Source: CAZSHX01 sp964606895
GTDB taxonomy: Bacteria > Bacteroidota > Ignavibacteria > Kapaibacteriales > UBA2268
Length of the DNA stretch: 20,000 nt
NCBI GenBank assembly: GCA_964606895.1
Contig: CAZSHX010000082.1
Location: 1-20,000, forward strand
Reading direction: 5' to 3'
Each line of letters opens with the position of its first letter. The stretch's first letter is position 1. Under the pieces are notes generated by a model. The model was not told the origin of the DNA. It did no database searches and was given only the letters and a program-made list of their open reading frames with translations. A program made the translations under genes and the position numbers. This document shows positions 13,530 to 20,000 of the stretch, in pieces.

Positions 13530-15287
13530 ATGCAAACAGATATAGATTACAAAGAATTCGACTATAAATTGATTAAAAGGCTTATGAAATTTCTTAAGCC
13601 TTACGCAAAATACATATATTTAGCCATTGCTCTGACGCTTATTCTCTCTGCTCTTGGTCCGCTAAAACCATTTTTAACAAAAATCGCTGTAGATGATTTC
13701 ATCGCTACAAAAAATTCCGATGGACTTATTAAAATCATATTGATAATTTTTGGAGTAATGGTTGCACAGGGTGCTTTTCAATTTTTCCTTACTTACATGA
13801 TGCAGTGGATTGGGCAAAAAGTATTGCTTGATGTTCGTATCCAGCTTTTTGCTCATATTCAGAAACTCTCGCTAAGATTCTTCGACAAAAATCCTGTAGG
13901 GAGACTTGTGACCAGAGTTACTAATGATGTTGAAGTTTTGAATGAGATGTTTTCTTCGGGTGTTGTTATGATATTGGCTGATATTTTGCTGATAATGTGG
14001 ATAATCGGATTCATGTTTTTTACGAATTGGGAACTGTCTTTAATAACATTATCAGTTTTGCCATTTTTAATAATTGCAACCAGCGTTTTCAGAAAGAAAG
14101 TCAGGGTTGTTTTTAGGGATATCCGCCAAAATGTGTCAAAATTAAATACATTTCTAAATGAGTTTGTTTCAGGCATTTCAACCGTAAAACTATTCACCGG
14201 CGAGAAAAACGAGAAGAATAAGTTTGATGAACTTAATATCGAAAATAAAAAATTGTGGATTAAATCCGTTTTTTACTATGCTTCATTTTTCCCGGTTGTT
14301 GAATTTCTAAGCACAGCCGCACTGGCATTAATCCTCTGGTGGACTGCAGGGCACATTATTTCTGGATTGATGACTGTTGGTACACTTATAGCATTTCTTC
14401 AGTATTCCGAAATGTTTTTCAGACCAATTAGAGATTTGACAGAAAAATATACGACCATGCAGGCGGCAATGGCTTCATCAGAAAGAATTTTCGGACTCTT
14501 AGATACCGAAGAATTTATAGAAGACAATCCGAATGCCGAAAATCTTGATGAATTTTCAGATTCAATTGAATTTAGAAATGTTGATTTCAGCTACGATGAA
14601 TCAAAACAAGTTCTGAAAAATGTTTCCTTCAAAGTGAACAAGGGAGAAACTGTTGCAATCGTTGGTGCTACCGGAGCTGGAAAAACTTCAATTATCAATC
14701 TTCTGACAAGATTATATGAATTTCAGGGCGGCGATATATTAATTGATGGAAAAAGTATCCGCAGTTATAATCAGCAATCCTTGAGAAATCATATCGCTCT
14801 TGTTATGCAGGATGTATTTTTGTTTTCAAGAACAATTGCAGATAATATTTCATTGGGAGTTGAGCATATCAGTGAAGATAAAATAATCGAGTCTGCAGTA
14901 GCATTGGGTGCTTCTGATTTCATCGAAAGACTCCCCGATACTTATTATTCAGTTGTTACGGAGCGGGGTTCAACATATTCGACAGGACAAAGACAGCTGA
15001 TTTCTTTTGCAAGAGCATTTGCGGCTAATCCTGATATATTAATTCTGGATGAAGCTACTTCAAATATTGACTCGGAAACTGAAAAGCTAATCGAAAATTC
15101 GCTTGATTTACTGCTCTCGAACAGGACTTCAATCGTAATTGCCCACAGGCTTTCAACAATCAAAAGAGCCAACAGGATAATCGTTCTGCACCACGGTGAG
15201 GTTCGAGAATCGGGAACTCATAAAGAACTGTTGGAGCATGGCGGAATTTATGCAAGGCTTTACGAACTCCAATTCACTAAGCAATAA
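13530..15287 (+). CDS. ABC exporter half-transporter, MsbA/LmrA-like (membrane domain fused to ATPase)
   Basis: This is a type IV ABC exporter of 585 residues that likely works as a dimer in the inner membrane. The N-terminal domain (about 15-320) has six helices, starting with KYIYLAIALTLILSALGPLKPFL, and a loop RFFDKNPVGRLVTRVTNDVE typical of this fold. The ATPase domain follows: Walker A GATGAGKTS (378-386), Q-loop VMQDVFLFSRTI, signature YSTGQRQLISFARAF (about 483), Walker B ILILDEATSNID (about 502) and H-loop IAHRLSTI (about 537). The signature is STGQ rather than SGGQ, a known variant in this subfamily, so activity is still expected. A MITE lies just upstream, and no promoter was recognised. 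The substrate could be a lipid, drug or peptide. The partner may be itself, since no second half-transporter is adjacent. Confidence 0.94.
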   Translation: MQTDIDYKEFDYKLIKRLMKFLKPYAKYIYLAIALTLILSALGPLKPFLTKIAVDDFIATKNSDGLIKIILIIFGVMVAQGAFQFFLTYMMQWIGQKVLLDVRIQLFAHIQKLSLRFFDKNPVGRLVTRVTNDVEVLNEMFSSGVVMILADILLIMWIIGFMFFTNWELSLITLSVLPFLIIATSVFRKKVRVVFRDIRQNVSKLNTFLNEFVSGISTVKLFTGEKNEKNKFDELNIENKKLWIKSVFYYASFFPVVEFLSTAALALILWWTAGHIISGLMTVGTLIAFLQYSEMFFRPIRDLTEKYTTMQAAMASSERIFGLLDTEEFIEDNPNAENLDEFSDSIEFRNVDFSYDESKQVLKNVSFKVNKGETVAIVGATGAGKTSIINLLTRLYEFQGGDILIDGKSIRSYNQQSLRNHIALVMQDVFLFSRTIADNISLGVEHISEDKIIESAVALGASDFIERLPDTYYSVVTERGSTYSTGQRQLISFARAFAANPDILILDEATSNIDSETEKLIENSLDLLLSNRTSIVIAHRLSTIKRANRIIVLHHGEVRESGTHKELLEHGGIYARLYELQFTKQ

Positions 15288-15376
15288 CAGCTTTTTCGAT
15301 TACTTTCATAACAAATTCATCAAAAAATCGTATTATTGATAATTAGTGGATTAACAAATAGAAATGAAAGTAGATA

Positions 15377-16225
15377 TTGGAAGACAAATTTGAATTACCC
15401 GAGCATTTAGAAAATGCTATTAAAGCTTATGACAACAGCACTTTCCTGCACAGCCGTGAAGGTAGAGTGGTAAGGATATTGTCTGAATATCTTCACCCCG
15501 AACAGCATCTTAGAAAGCATGGGATTTACAGAACTATCATTTTTTTCGGTTCCGCACGAATTCGTTCCGAAGAATATTTAAAGAATGAAATTTCCAAACT
15601 GACGTATTCCCTTGAACATGCAAGTGCTGAAGAGCAAGTTGAAATAAACCAAAATATCCGCTTAGCAGAAAAGGGTTTGAAAACAGCAATTTATTTCGAA
15701 CATTGTCTGAAACTTTCCAAAATGCTTACCGAGTGGTCTATGACTCTTCCAAAATCAAAAAGATTCCATATTTGTTCGGGAGGAGGTCCCGGAATTATGG
15801 AAGCGGCTAATCGCGGAGCTCAGGAAACAGGAATGGAAACAATCGGATTCAATATAAGCCTGCCATTCGAGCAGGAACCAAACCGATATATCACTCCCTA
15901 TCTGAATTTTGAATTTCACTATTTCTTTATGCGTAAATTTTGGCTGGTTTATCTTTCGAATTGCATGGTGGTTTTCCCCGGTGGTTTCGGAACGATTGAC
16001 GAGATGATGGAAGTGCTGACATTACGCCAGACAAAAAAGCTGAAGAAACCAAGATTAATCGTTCTTTATGGGAAAGAATACTGGAACAGGATAATTAATT
16101 TCGATGCTTTGGTAGAAGAAGGAATGATTAATCAGGAAGATGTTGACCTGTTGAAATTTGTTGATAGTCCCGAAGAAGCATTTGATTATATTACAACTGA
16201 ACTAAGCAAGCAATTTGAATTTTAA
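15377..16225 (+). CDS. LOG-family nucleotide phosphoribohydrolase-like protein
   Basis: LOG-family proteins, once called lysine decarboxylases, split nucleoside monophosphates into base and ribose phosphate. The 282-residue protein carries both hallmark motifs: SGGGPGIMEAANRGA (about 134-148) and PGGFGTIDE (about 201-209). It has an N-terminal helical extension of about 55 residues before FFGSARI and a helical insert after it, as in the longer bacterial members. The start is TTG at 15377, because TAG at 15371-15373 closes the frame upstream and no ATG fits. An ATG at 15364 is out of frame. It stands alone, between the ABC exporter and the thioredoxin gene. The preferred base is not predictable. 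A cytokinin-activating role is not implied. Confidence 0.9.
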   Translation: MEDKFELPEHLENAIKAYDNSTFLHSREGRVVRILSEYLHPEQHLRKHGIYRTIIFFGSARIRSEEYLKNEISKLTYSLEHASAEEQVEINQNIRLAEKGLKTAIYFEHCLKLSKMLTEWSMTLPKSKRFHICSGGGPGIMEAANRGAQETGMETIGFNISLPFEQEPNRYITPYLNFEFHYFFMRKFWLVYLSNCMVVFPGGFGTIDEMMEVLTLRQTKKLKKPRLIVLYGKEYWNRIINFDALVEEGMINQEDVDLLKFVDSPEEAFDYITTELSKQFEF

Positions 16226-16273
16226 AAAATCAAACTCAAAAACTTTTAAATATTTTTTTTTGACGGAGCCATT

Positions 16274-18175
16274 ATGAAAATTAGATTTATTTTAAAAATA
16301 CTTTTATTCTTTATTTTCCTGAATTTTGCTAATGCAGGCTTAACTTTTTCGCCCGAAGTATTAACACCAAATCAGAAAATGACGATTAAATACACGAATG
16401 ATGGAACATTCCATAATTCCGATAAAATTTATGCAATGATTTATTGTTTTAATGATCAGGAAGCATATCCGAAGGCAGAACAGATAGCACTTGAGAAGAC
16501 CTCTGAAAAAGATTATCATGCTACTTTTATAATCCCTGATAAATGCGTTTTCGGACTGATAAAAGTTGGATTTACCGGAAAATATGACGCAAATTACAAA
16601 GAATTCTGGGATTTCCAGATTCAAAATTCCTTAGGAACAATGGCAAAAGGTTCATACCTGAAAAAAGCCATATCATTCATGGGGAATCTAACGCCGAACT
16701 GCAACAGAAACATAGATTTAAACAAAGCATTGGACTGCATGGAAAAAGAAATAAAATTTCATCCGGATAATCTTGTTGCAAAAATAGGATTTGCTTCATT
16801 GAAGCACGACCTTCATAAAATCACCACAGAAGTATTCACTGCCGAAATTAGAGGTTACTATGAAGCAATGACCGTCATTAATGATGAGAATGTGCTAATT
16901 GCCCTTTCAAGAGCATTGAAAGCCATTAACGAAAAGGAAAAAGCCGAAGTTTTGGAAACTGATTATATATCAAGATATTCTTTCTCTAAAATTGCCGAAG
17001 ACCGAGACCTTAATAATCTTCAGAAAGCTAATTCATTTGAAGAATTCAAAAACAGTTCGATGAATTTTCTTACTAAGTATCCGAAATCTGGAGCTAAGGA
17101 AAAAGTCTGGCTTGCCTTGCTGAAAGCTTACAATGCTGATAGAAAAATTGATGAATTCAAAGAATTTATCAAAACATACCAAAATGTACCTTCAGCAGTT
17201 TACTCCGAAATTGCCGCTCAGATTATTAAAATCAGACCTTCGAACAGTATAAAAATTGATGGTGAGGTTACGTTTTATACCAATAAGGCTATTGAGGTTC
17301 TTAAATTTGACCAGGGAAATCCCAAACCTGATTATCTGACTGAAAGCGAATGGGAAGAACAAAAAGGTATCAAACTTGCTTCAATTTATATTTTTCTTGC
17401 TGATGGTTTAACTGACGACCAGCGATACAACGATGCAATTGATAATTTGCTTAAAGCCAAAGCTCTGCTTGGTGGCGAAGCAGAATTTGATATATACGAC
17501 TCAATTATTGATAATTATTTGAAACTGAATGATAAAGAATCTGCATTCATTATTTCAAAGGAGGCTATTGTTAATTCAGCATCTTCAACTTATTCAGACA
17601 GTGTTTTCAAAGAATTTTATTTCCGCTTTACTACCAGTGCCAAGGGTTATGAGCCTTTTCTCGATTCGCTGACCGAAGTTGCTAAAATGAAAAGACTCTT
17701 TGATTTGAACGATGAAGTTCTATTTGTTCCCGTTGAACTCGGTGAAGTCCTGACAAGCGACGGTATTAAAGTTGATTCCGATATTTTCAATGGAAAGATT
17801 GTGATTCTGAATCTGTTTTCTACCTGGTGCGAACCTTGTAAAGATGCTTTTCCTGCTGTAGAAAGATTGGACGAAATGTACAATGATAATCCAAAAGTAG
17901 ATGTGTTTTCTATTGACGTTTGGGAAAAAGGACCAAAGAGAAAAAAAGAGGTTCGCAAATTCGTTGCTGAAAATGAAATTGAAATGCCTGTTTATGTTGA
18001 TTCCAAAAATACTTTTCCAATTTCTCTTGGATTGACGGGTTTGCCTGCCAGAGTTTACATAGACAGCAAAGGTAATATCAGATTCAAAGAATACGGCTTT
18101 GATGGCGAAGAAAAACTCATCCGCGATGCCGAAGATAAAATTCAATATTTGTTAGAAGAGCAAGGAGATAAATAA
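16274..18175 (+). CDS. Secreted TlpA-like thioredoxin with N-terminal beta domain and helical repeat region
   Basis: This is a 633-residue periplasmic or surface protein. It has a signal peptide (MKIRFILKILLFFIFLNFANA), an Ig-like beta domain (about 22-115), and a long helical region (about 130-470) that looks like TPR-type repeats, with phrases such as DNLVAKIGFASLKHD and YNDAIDNLLKAKALL. The C-terminal thioredoxin fold of the TlpA/ResA kind contains the redox motif WCEPC (518-522) and the cis-proline loop GLTGLPARVYID. It likely reduces or isomerises disulfides in exported proteins, and the helical part may hold the partner. GGAG at 16265-16268 supports ATG 16274. The tag gene follows after one base, so the two share a transcript. 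Confidence 0.87.
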   Translation: MKIRFILKILLFFIFLNFANAGLTFSPEVLTPNQKMTIKYTNDGTFHNSDKIYAMIYCFNDQEAYPKAEQIALEKTSEKDYHATFIIPDKCVFGLIKVGFTGKYDANYKEFWDFQIQNSLGTMAKGSYLKKAISFMGNLTPNCNRNIDLNKALDCMEKEIKFHPDNLVAKIGFASLKHDLHKITTEVFTAEIRGYYEAMTVINDENVLIALSRALKAINEKEKAEVLETDYISRYSFSKIAEDRDLNNLQKANSFEEFKNSSMNFLTKYPKSGAKEKVWLALLKAYNADRKIDEFKEFIKTYQNVPSAVYSEIAAQIIKIRPSNSIKIDGEVTFYTNKAIEVLKFDQGNPKPDYLTESEWEEQKGIKLASIYIFLADGLTDDQRYNDAIDNLLKAKALLGGEAEFDIYDSIIDNYLKLNDKESAFIISKEAIVNSASSTYSDSVFKEFYFRFTTSAKGYEPFLDSLTEVAKMKRLFDLNDEVLFVPVELGEVLTSDGIKVDSDIFNGKIVILNLFSTWCEPCKDAFPAVERLDEMYNDNPKVDVFSIDVWEKGPKRKKEVRKFVAENEIEMPVYVDSKNTFPISLGLTGLPARVYIDSKGNIRFKEYGFDGEEKLIRDAEDKIQYLLEEQGDK

Positions 18176-18176
18176 T

Positions 18177-18755
18177 ATGCCCGAAACAAAAAAAACTTGC
18201 GAATGGCAGTCGGGCAATCCTTTGATGATTGAGTATCACGATACTGAATGGGGAGTTCCGGTTCACGACGACAGAAAGCTATTTGAGTTCATTATTCTTG
18301 ATGCATTTCAGGCAGGATTAAGCTGGTCAACTATTCTCAATAAACGTGAATCTTTCCGCTCGGCATTTGACAATTTCGATGCTGAAAAAATTGCCAAATA
18401 CGACGATGCAAAAATTGAAGAACTTATGAATAACGCCGGTATTATCCGCAACAGAATGAAAATAAATTCGACAATCAGAAATGCAAAGGCTTTTCTGGAA
18501 ATTCAAAAGGAATTCGGCTCTTTCGATAAATTCATCTGGCAGTTTACTGATGGCAAAACCATCAAAAATAAATGGACTTCGATGAAAGAGATTCCACCGA
18601 GAACTGAGGTATCTGACAAAATGAGCAAAGAGCTGAAAGCCCGCGGATTCAATTTTGTCGGTTCAACCATCTGTTATGCATTTATGCAGGCGGCAGCCAT
18701 TGTCAACGACCATATCGTCACTTGCTTTCGGTATGAAGAAGTCGCGGTAGAGTAG
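18177..18755 (+). CDS. tag: DNA-3-methyladenine glycosylase I
   Basis: Tag removes 3-methyladenine from alkylated DNA and starts base excision repair in the cytoplasm. The 192-residue length is normal for the family. Visible features are CEW at the N-terminus, IEYHDTEWGVPVHDDRKLFE, the helical core FQAGLSWSTILNKRESFR, and NFVGSTICYAFMQAAAIVNDH near the end. The four zinc ligands of the E. coli enzyme have counterparts: C8, H21, H179 and C183. AAGGAG at 18161-18166 serves the ATG at 18177, one base after the TlpA-like stop. The pairing with a secreted thioredoxin has no obvious functional logic. An IS element is inserted 115 bases downstream. Confidence 0.95.
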   Translation: MPETKKTCEWQSGNPLMIEYHDTEWGVPVHDDRKLFEFIILDAFQAGLSWSTILNKRESFRSAFDNFDAEKIAKYDDAKIEELMNNAGIIRNRMKINSTIRNAKAFLEIQKEFGSFDKFIWQFTDGKTIKNKWTSMKEIPPRTEVSDKMSKELKARGFNFVGSTICYAFMQAAAIVNDHIVTCFRYEEVAVE

Positions 18756-18870
18756 AGGAAGCCTAGATTTGTTGAAAGAAAAAATTACAAATAGAATTCA
18801 GAAAATGCAAAATATTAATCATTTGAACACTTCACAATTCGACAATAATGGGAATTATTTATAATGATTT

Positions 18871-18896
18871 TGAGCTACTCCCCAAAAACTGGACAG
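18871..18896. repeat. Left terminal inverted repeat of the IS3 element
   Basis: TGAGCTACTCCCCAAAAACT followed by GGACAG has the form of IS3-family ends. Its partner should be found as the reverse complement beyond base 20000. The exact outer boundary is inferred from the TG start only. Confidence 0.6.
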
Positions 18897-18945
18897 GGAA
18901 ATAAGGTGGAAAAAGATTAAATTGCGAATTTAAAGGAGAAGCAAG

Positions 18946-19230
18946 ATGAAAAAGAACCGAACACGATACAGTCAGGAATTCAAAGCCAAAGTAGCAATTG
19001 AGGCATTGAAGGAACAAAAGACTCTAAATGAGATAGCCAGCCTGTATCAAATACATCCGAATCAGGTAACAAAATGGAAGAGCCAGTTAATAGAGGAATC
19101 GGGAAAAATATTTGAAGATAAGCGGACAAAAAAGCAGGATGACAGCAAACCGACCGAGGAGCGTTTGTATCAACAGATAGGTCAATTGCAGGTAGAACTG
19201 GATTGGCTTAAAAAAAAATCAGGACTGTAG
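18946..19230 (+). CDS. IS3-family transposase OrfA (helix-turn-helix DNA-binding protein)
   Basis: OrfA binds the element ends and, fused to OrfB by frameshifting, forms the active transposase in IS3 elements. The 94-residue protein has the usual layout: RYSQEFKAKVAIEALKEQKT and LNEIASLYQIHPNQVTKWK form the helix-turn-helix (about 7-45), followed by a leucine-zipper-like coiled coil, LYQQIGQLQVELDWLKKK. AAAGGAG at 18932-18938 serves the ATG. The frame ends at TAG (19228-19230), just after a nine-A run (19210-19218). OrfB continues in the +1 frame relative to OrfA. Confidence 0.93.
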   Translation: MKKNRTRYSQEFKAKVAIEALKEQKTLNEIASLYQIHPNQVTKWKSQLIEESGKIFEDKRTKKQDDSKPTEERLYQQIGQLQVELDWLKKKSGL

Positions 19231-20000
19231 TATAAAAGAAAAACGGTCATTAATAGAAAGGAGACAAAAAGAAATCAGCATCACCAGACAATGCCAAATA
19301 GTAGGGATAAGTCGTTCAGGATACTATTATCAGCCGAAGGGAGAAAGTGAAGAAAACCTTAGTCTAATGTTGGAGATGGACAAGCAGTATTTGGAGACAC
19401 CGTTTTGTGGAGTAGCCAAGATGAGCCATCATTTGCGTTCTTTGAAATACGAAGTGAATATAAAGAGAGTCAGGCGTTTGATGAGACAAATGGGCTTAGA
19501 AGCCATATATTGCAAACCACGACTGAGCATCCCTGACAAAGCCCATAAAAAATATCCATATTTACTGAGAGGTTATAAAATAGACAAAGCCGATCAGGTA
19601 TGGAGTACCGACATAACGTACATACCAATGGAGAAGGGCTTTATGTATCTTACGGCAGTAATTGACTGGCATAGTCGCTACGTCTTATCATGGAAGCTGT
19701 CAAACAGTTTGGATAGTACATTTTGCATAGATGCATTGCAAGAAGCATTGAAAGGCGGCAAACCTGAGATTTTTAATACAGATCAAGGAGTTCAGTTTAC
19801 GAGTGAAAAGTTTACAAACGTGCTTGAATCAAATGAAATCAAAATAAGTATGGACGGCAGAGGCAGAGCAATAGATAATGTTTTTGTCGAAAGATTGTGG
19901 AGAACAGTAAAATATGAATACGTATATTTGCATTCACAATCAGACGGCAAAGAGCTTTACAAAGGACTAAAATCGTATTTTGAGTTTTATAACAATCAAA
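19229..20000 (+). CDS. IS3-family transposase OrfB (DDE integrase domain), 3' end outside window
   Basis: This catalytic part of the transposase cuts and joins DNA. The frame reads SIKEKRSLIERRQKEISI and goes on through SRSGYYYQP, the HTH_21-like CGVAKMSHHLRS and an rve integrase core. The acidic triad is visible: D in WSTDITYIP (codon 19610-19612), D in NTDQGVQFTS (19781-19783) and E in VFVERLWRTVKYEY (19889-19891). The last two are 35 residues apart, the IS3 DD(35)E spacing. No ATG, GTG or TTG opens this frame before 19367, which is already inside the conserved part, so expression needs frameshifting from OrfA or a rare start (ATT 19202 or ATA 19232). The nominal start given here is the join point that would continue OrfA after Leu. 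It is cut by the window end. Confidence 0.88.

Larger units (their letters stand above)
18871..20000 (+). mobile_element. IS3-family insertion sequence, left part (right end beyond window)
   Basis: The element begins about 18871 with TGAGCTACTCCCCAAAAACT and continues into GGACAGGG, an inverted-repeat end of the IS3 kind (TG start, 'CCCCAAAAACTGGACA' core). orfA follows after 75 bases, then orfB, which is still open at 20000. The right inverted repeat and target duplication are not in the window. The coding frames look little decayed, so the insertion may be recent. Confidence 0.88.

Noticed and set aside
14976..14996. STGQ instead of SGGQ in the ABC exporter signature
   Set aside because: STGQRQL occurs in functional exporters of this type, and all other motifs are intact, so it is not evidence of inactivity.
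18764..18771. TAGATTTG as a promoter element downstream of tag
   Set aside because: No TTG lies at the right distance upstream, and no gene follows other than the IS element, which has its own end sequence.

Overview
The window reads as a low-GC metagenome-style contig from the Bacteroidota/FCB side of the tree, possibly near Kapabacteria or Ignavibacteria. Three things suggest this. The first gene ends in a type A T9SS sorting domain. A match to the Bacteroidota promoter pattern (TTG, 19 nt, TAnnTTTG) lies before the phosphoesterase gene. Dispersed hairpin repeats of the 'GTCATTCTGA' and 'GCTCCTACGGAGC' kinds are present. Genus or species cannot be set from the sequence alone. A run of exactly 100 N marks a scaffolding gap.

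Layout. 1-315: 3' end of a T9SS cargo gene. 316-953: a repeat-rich non-coding tract with a REPIN/MITE-like mirrored element between two 139-nt direct repeats. 954-4110 (minus): a terminator, a chemoreceptor with tandem HAMP repeats (the N gap falls inside them) and cheW. 4278-5381: a secreted purple-acid-phosphatase-like phosphoesterase with a good promoter. 5389-5466: a palindromic MITE. 5461-9380: a tightly packed five-gene operon of FabZ-like hotdog protein, unknown protein, BtrH-type acyltransferase, ABC ATPase and ABC-2 permease. 9381-9791: a non-coding tract. 9792-11066 (minus): an MdtG-like MFS exporter. 11172-13405: a Nudix protein, an unknown secreted protein and an SDR oxidoreductase in one operon. 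13421-13494: a second MITE copy. 13530-15287: an MsbA/LmrA-type ABC exporter. 15377-16225: a LOG-family protein. 16274-18755: a TlpA-like thioredoxin with a long helical region, followed by the DNA glycosylase Tag. 18871-20000: the left part of an IS3-family insertion sequence, cut by the window end.

The best candidate for an undescribed system is 5461-9380. A BtrH-type protein (related to the enzyme that moves an acyl group from a carrier protein onto an aminoglycoside in butirosin synthesis) is translationally linked to a hotdog protein that lacks the FabZ catalytic histidine, to an unknown small protein and to a dedicated exporter. I infer that it makes or modifies an acyl-carrier-protein-derived molecule and exports it. 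The product is unknown. No carrier protein or ketosynthase lies inside the window.

The rest is mostly housekeeping, signalling or transport. The repeats are the other main interest: palindromes encoded inside a T9SS domain, a MITE that supplies candidate start codons to an operon, and an IS3 element whose two frames are offset in the unusual direction.
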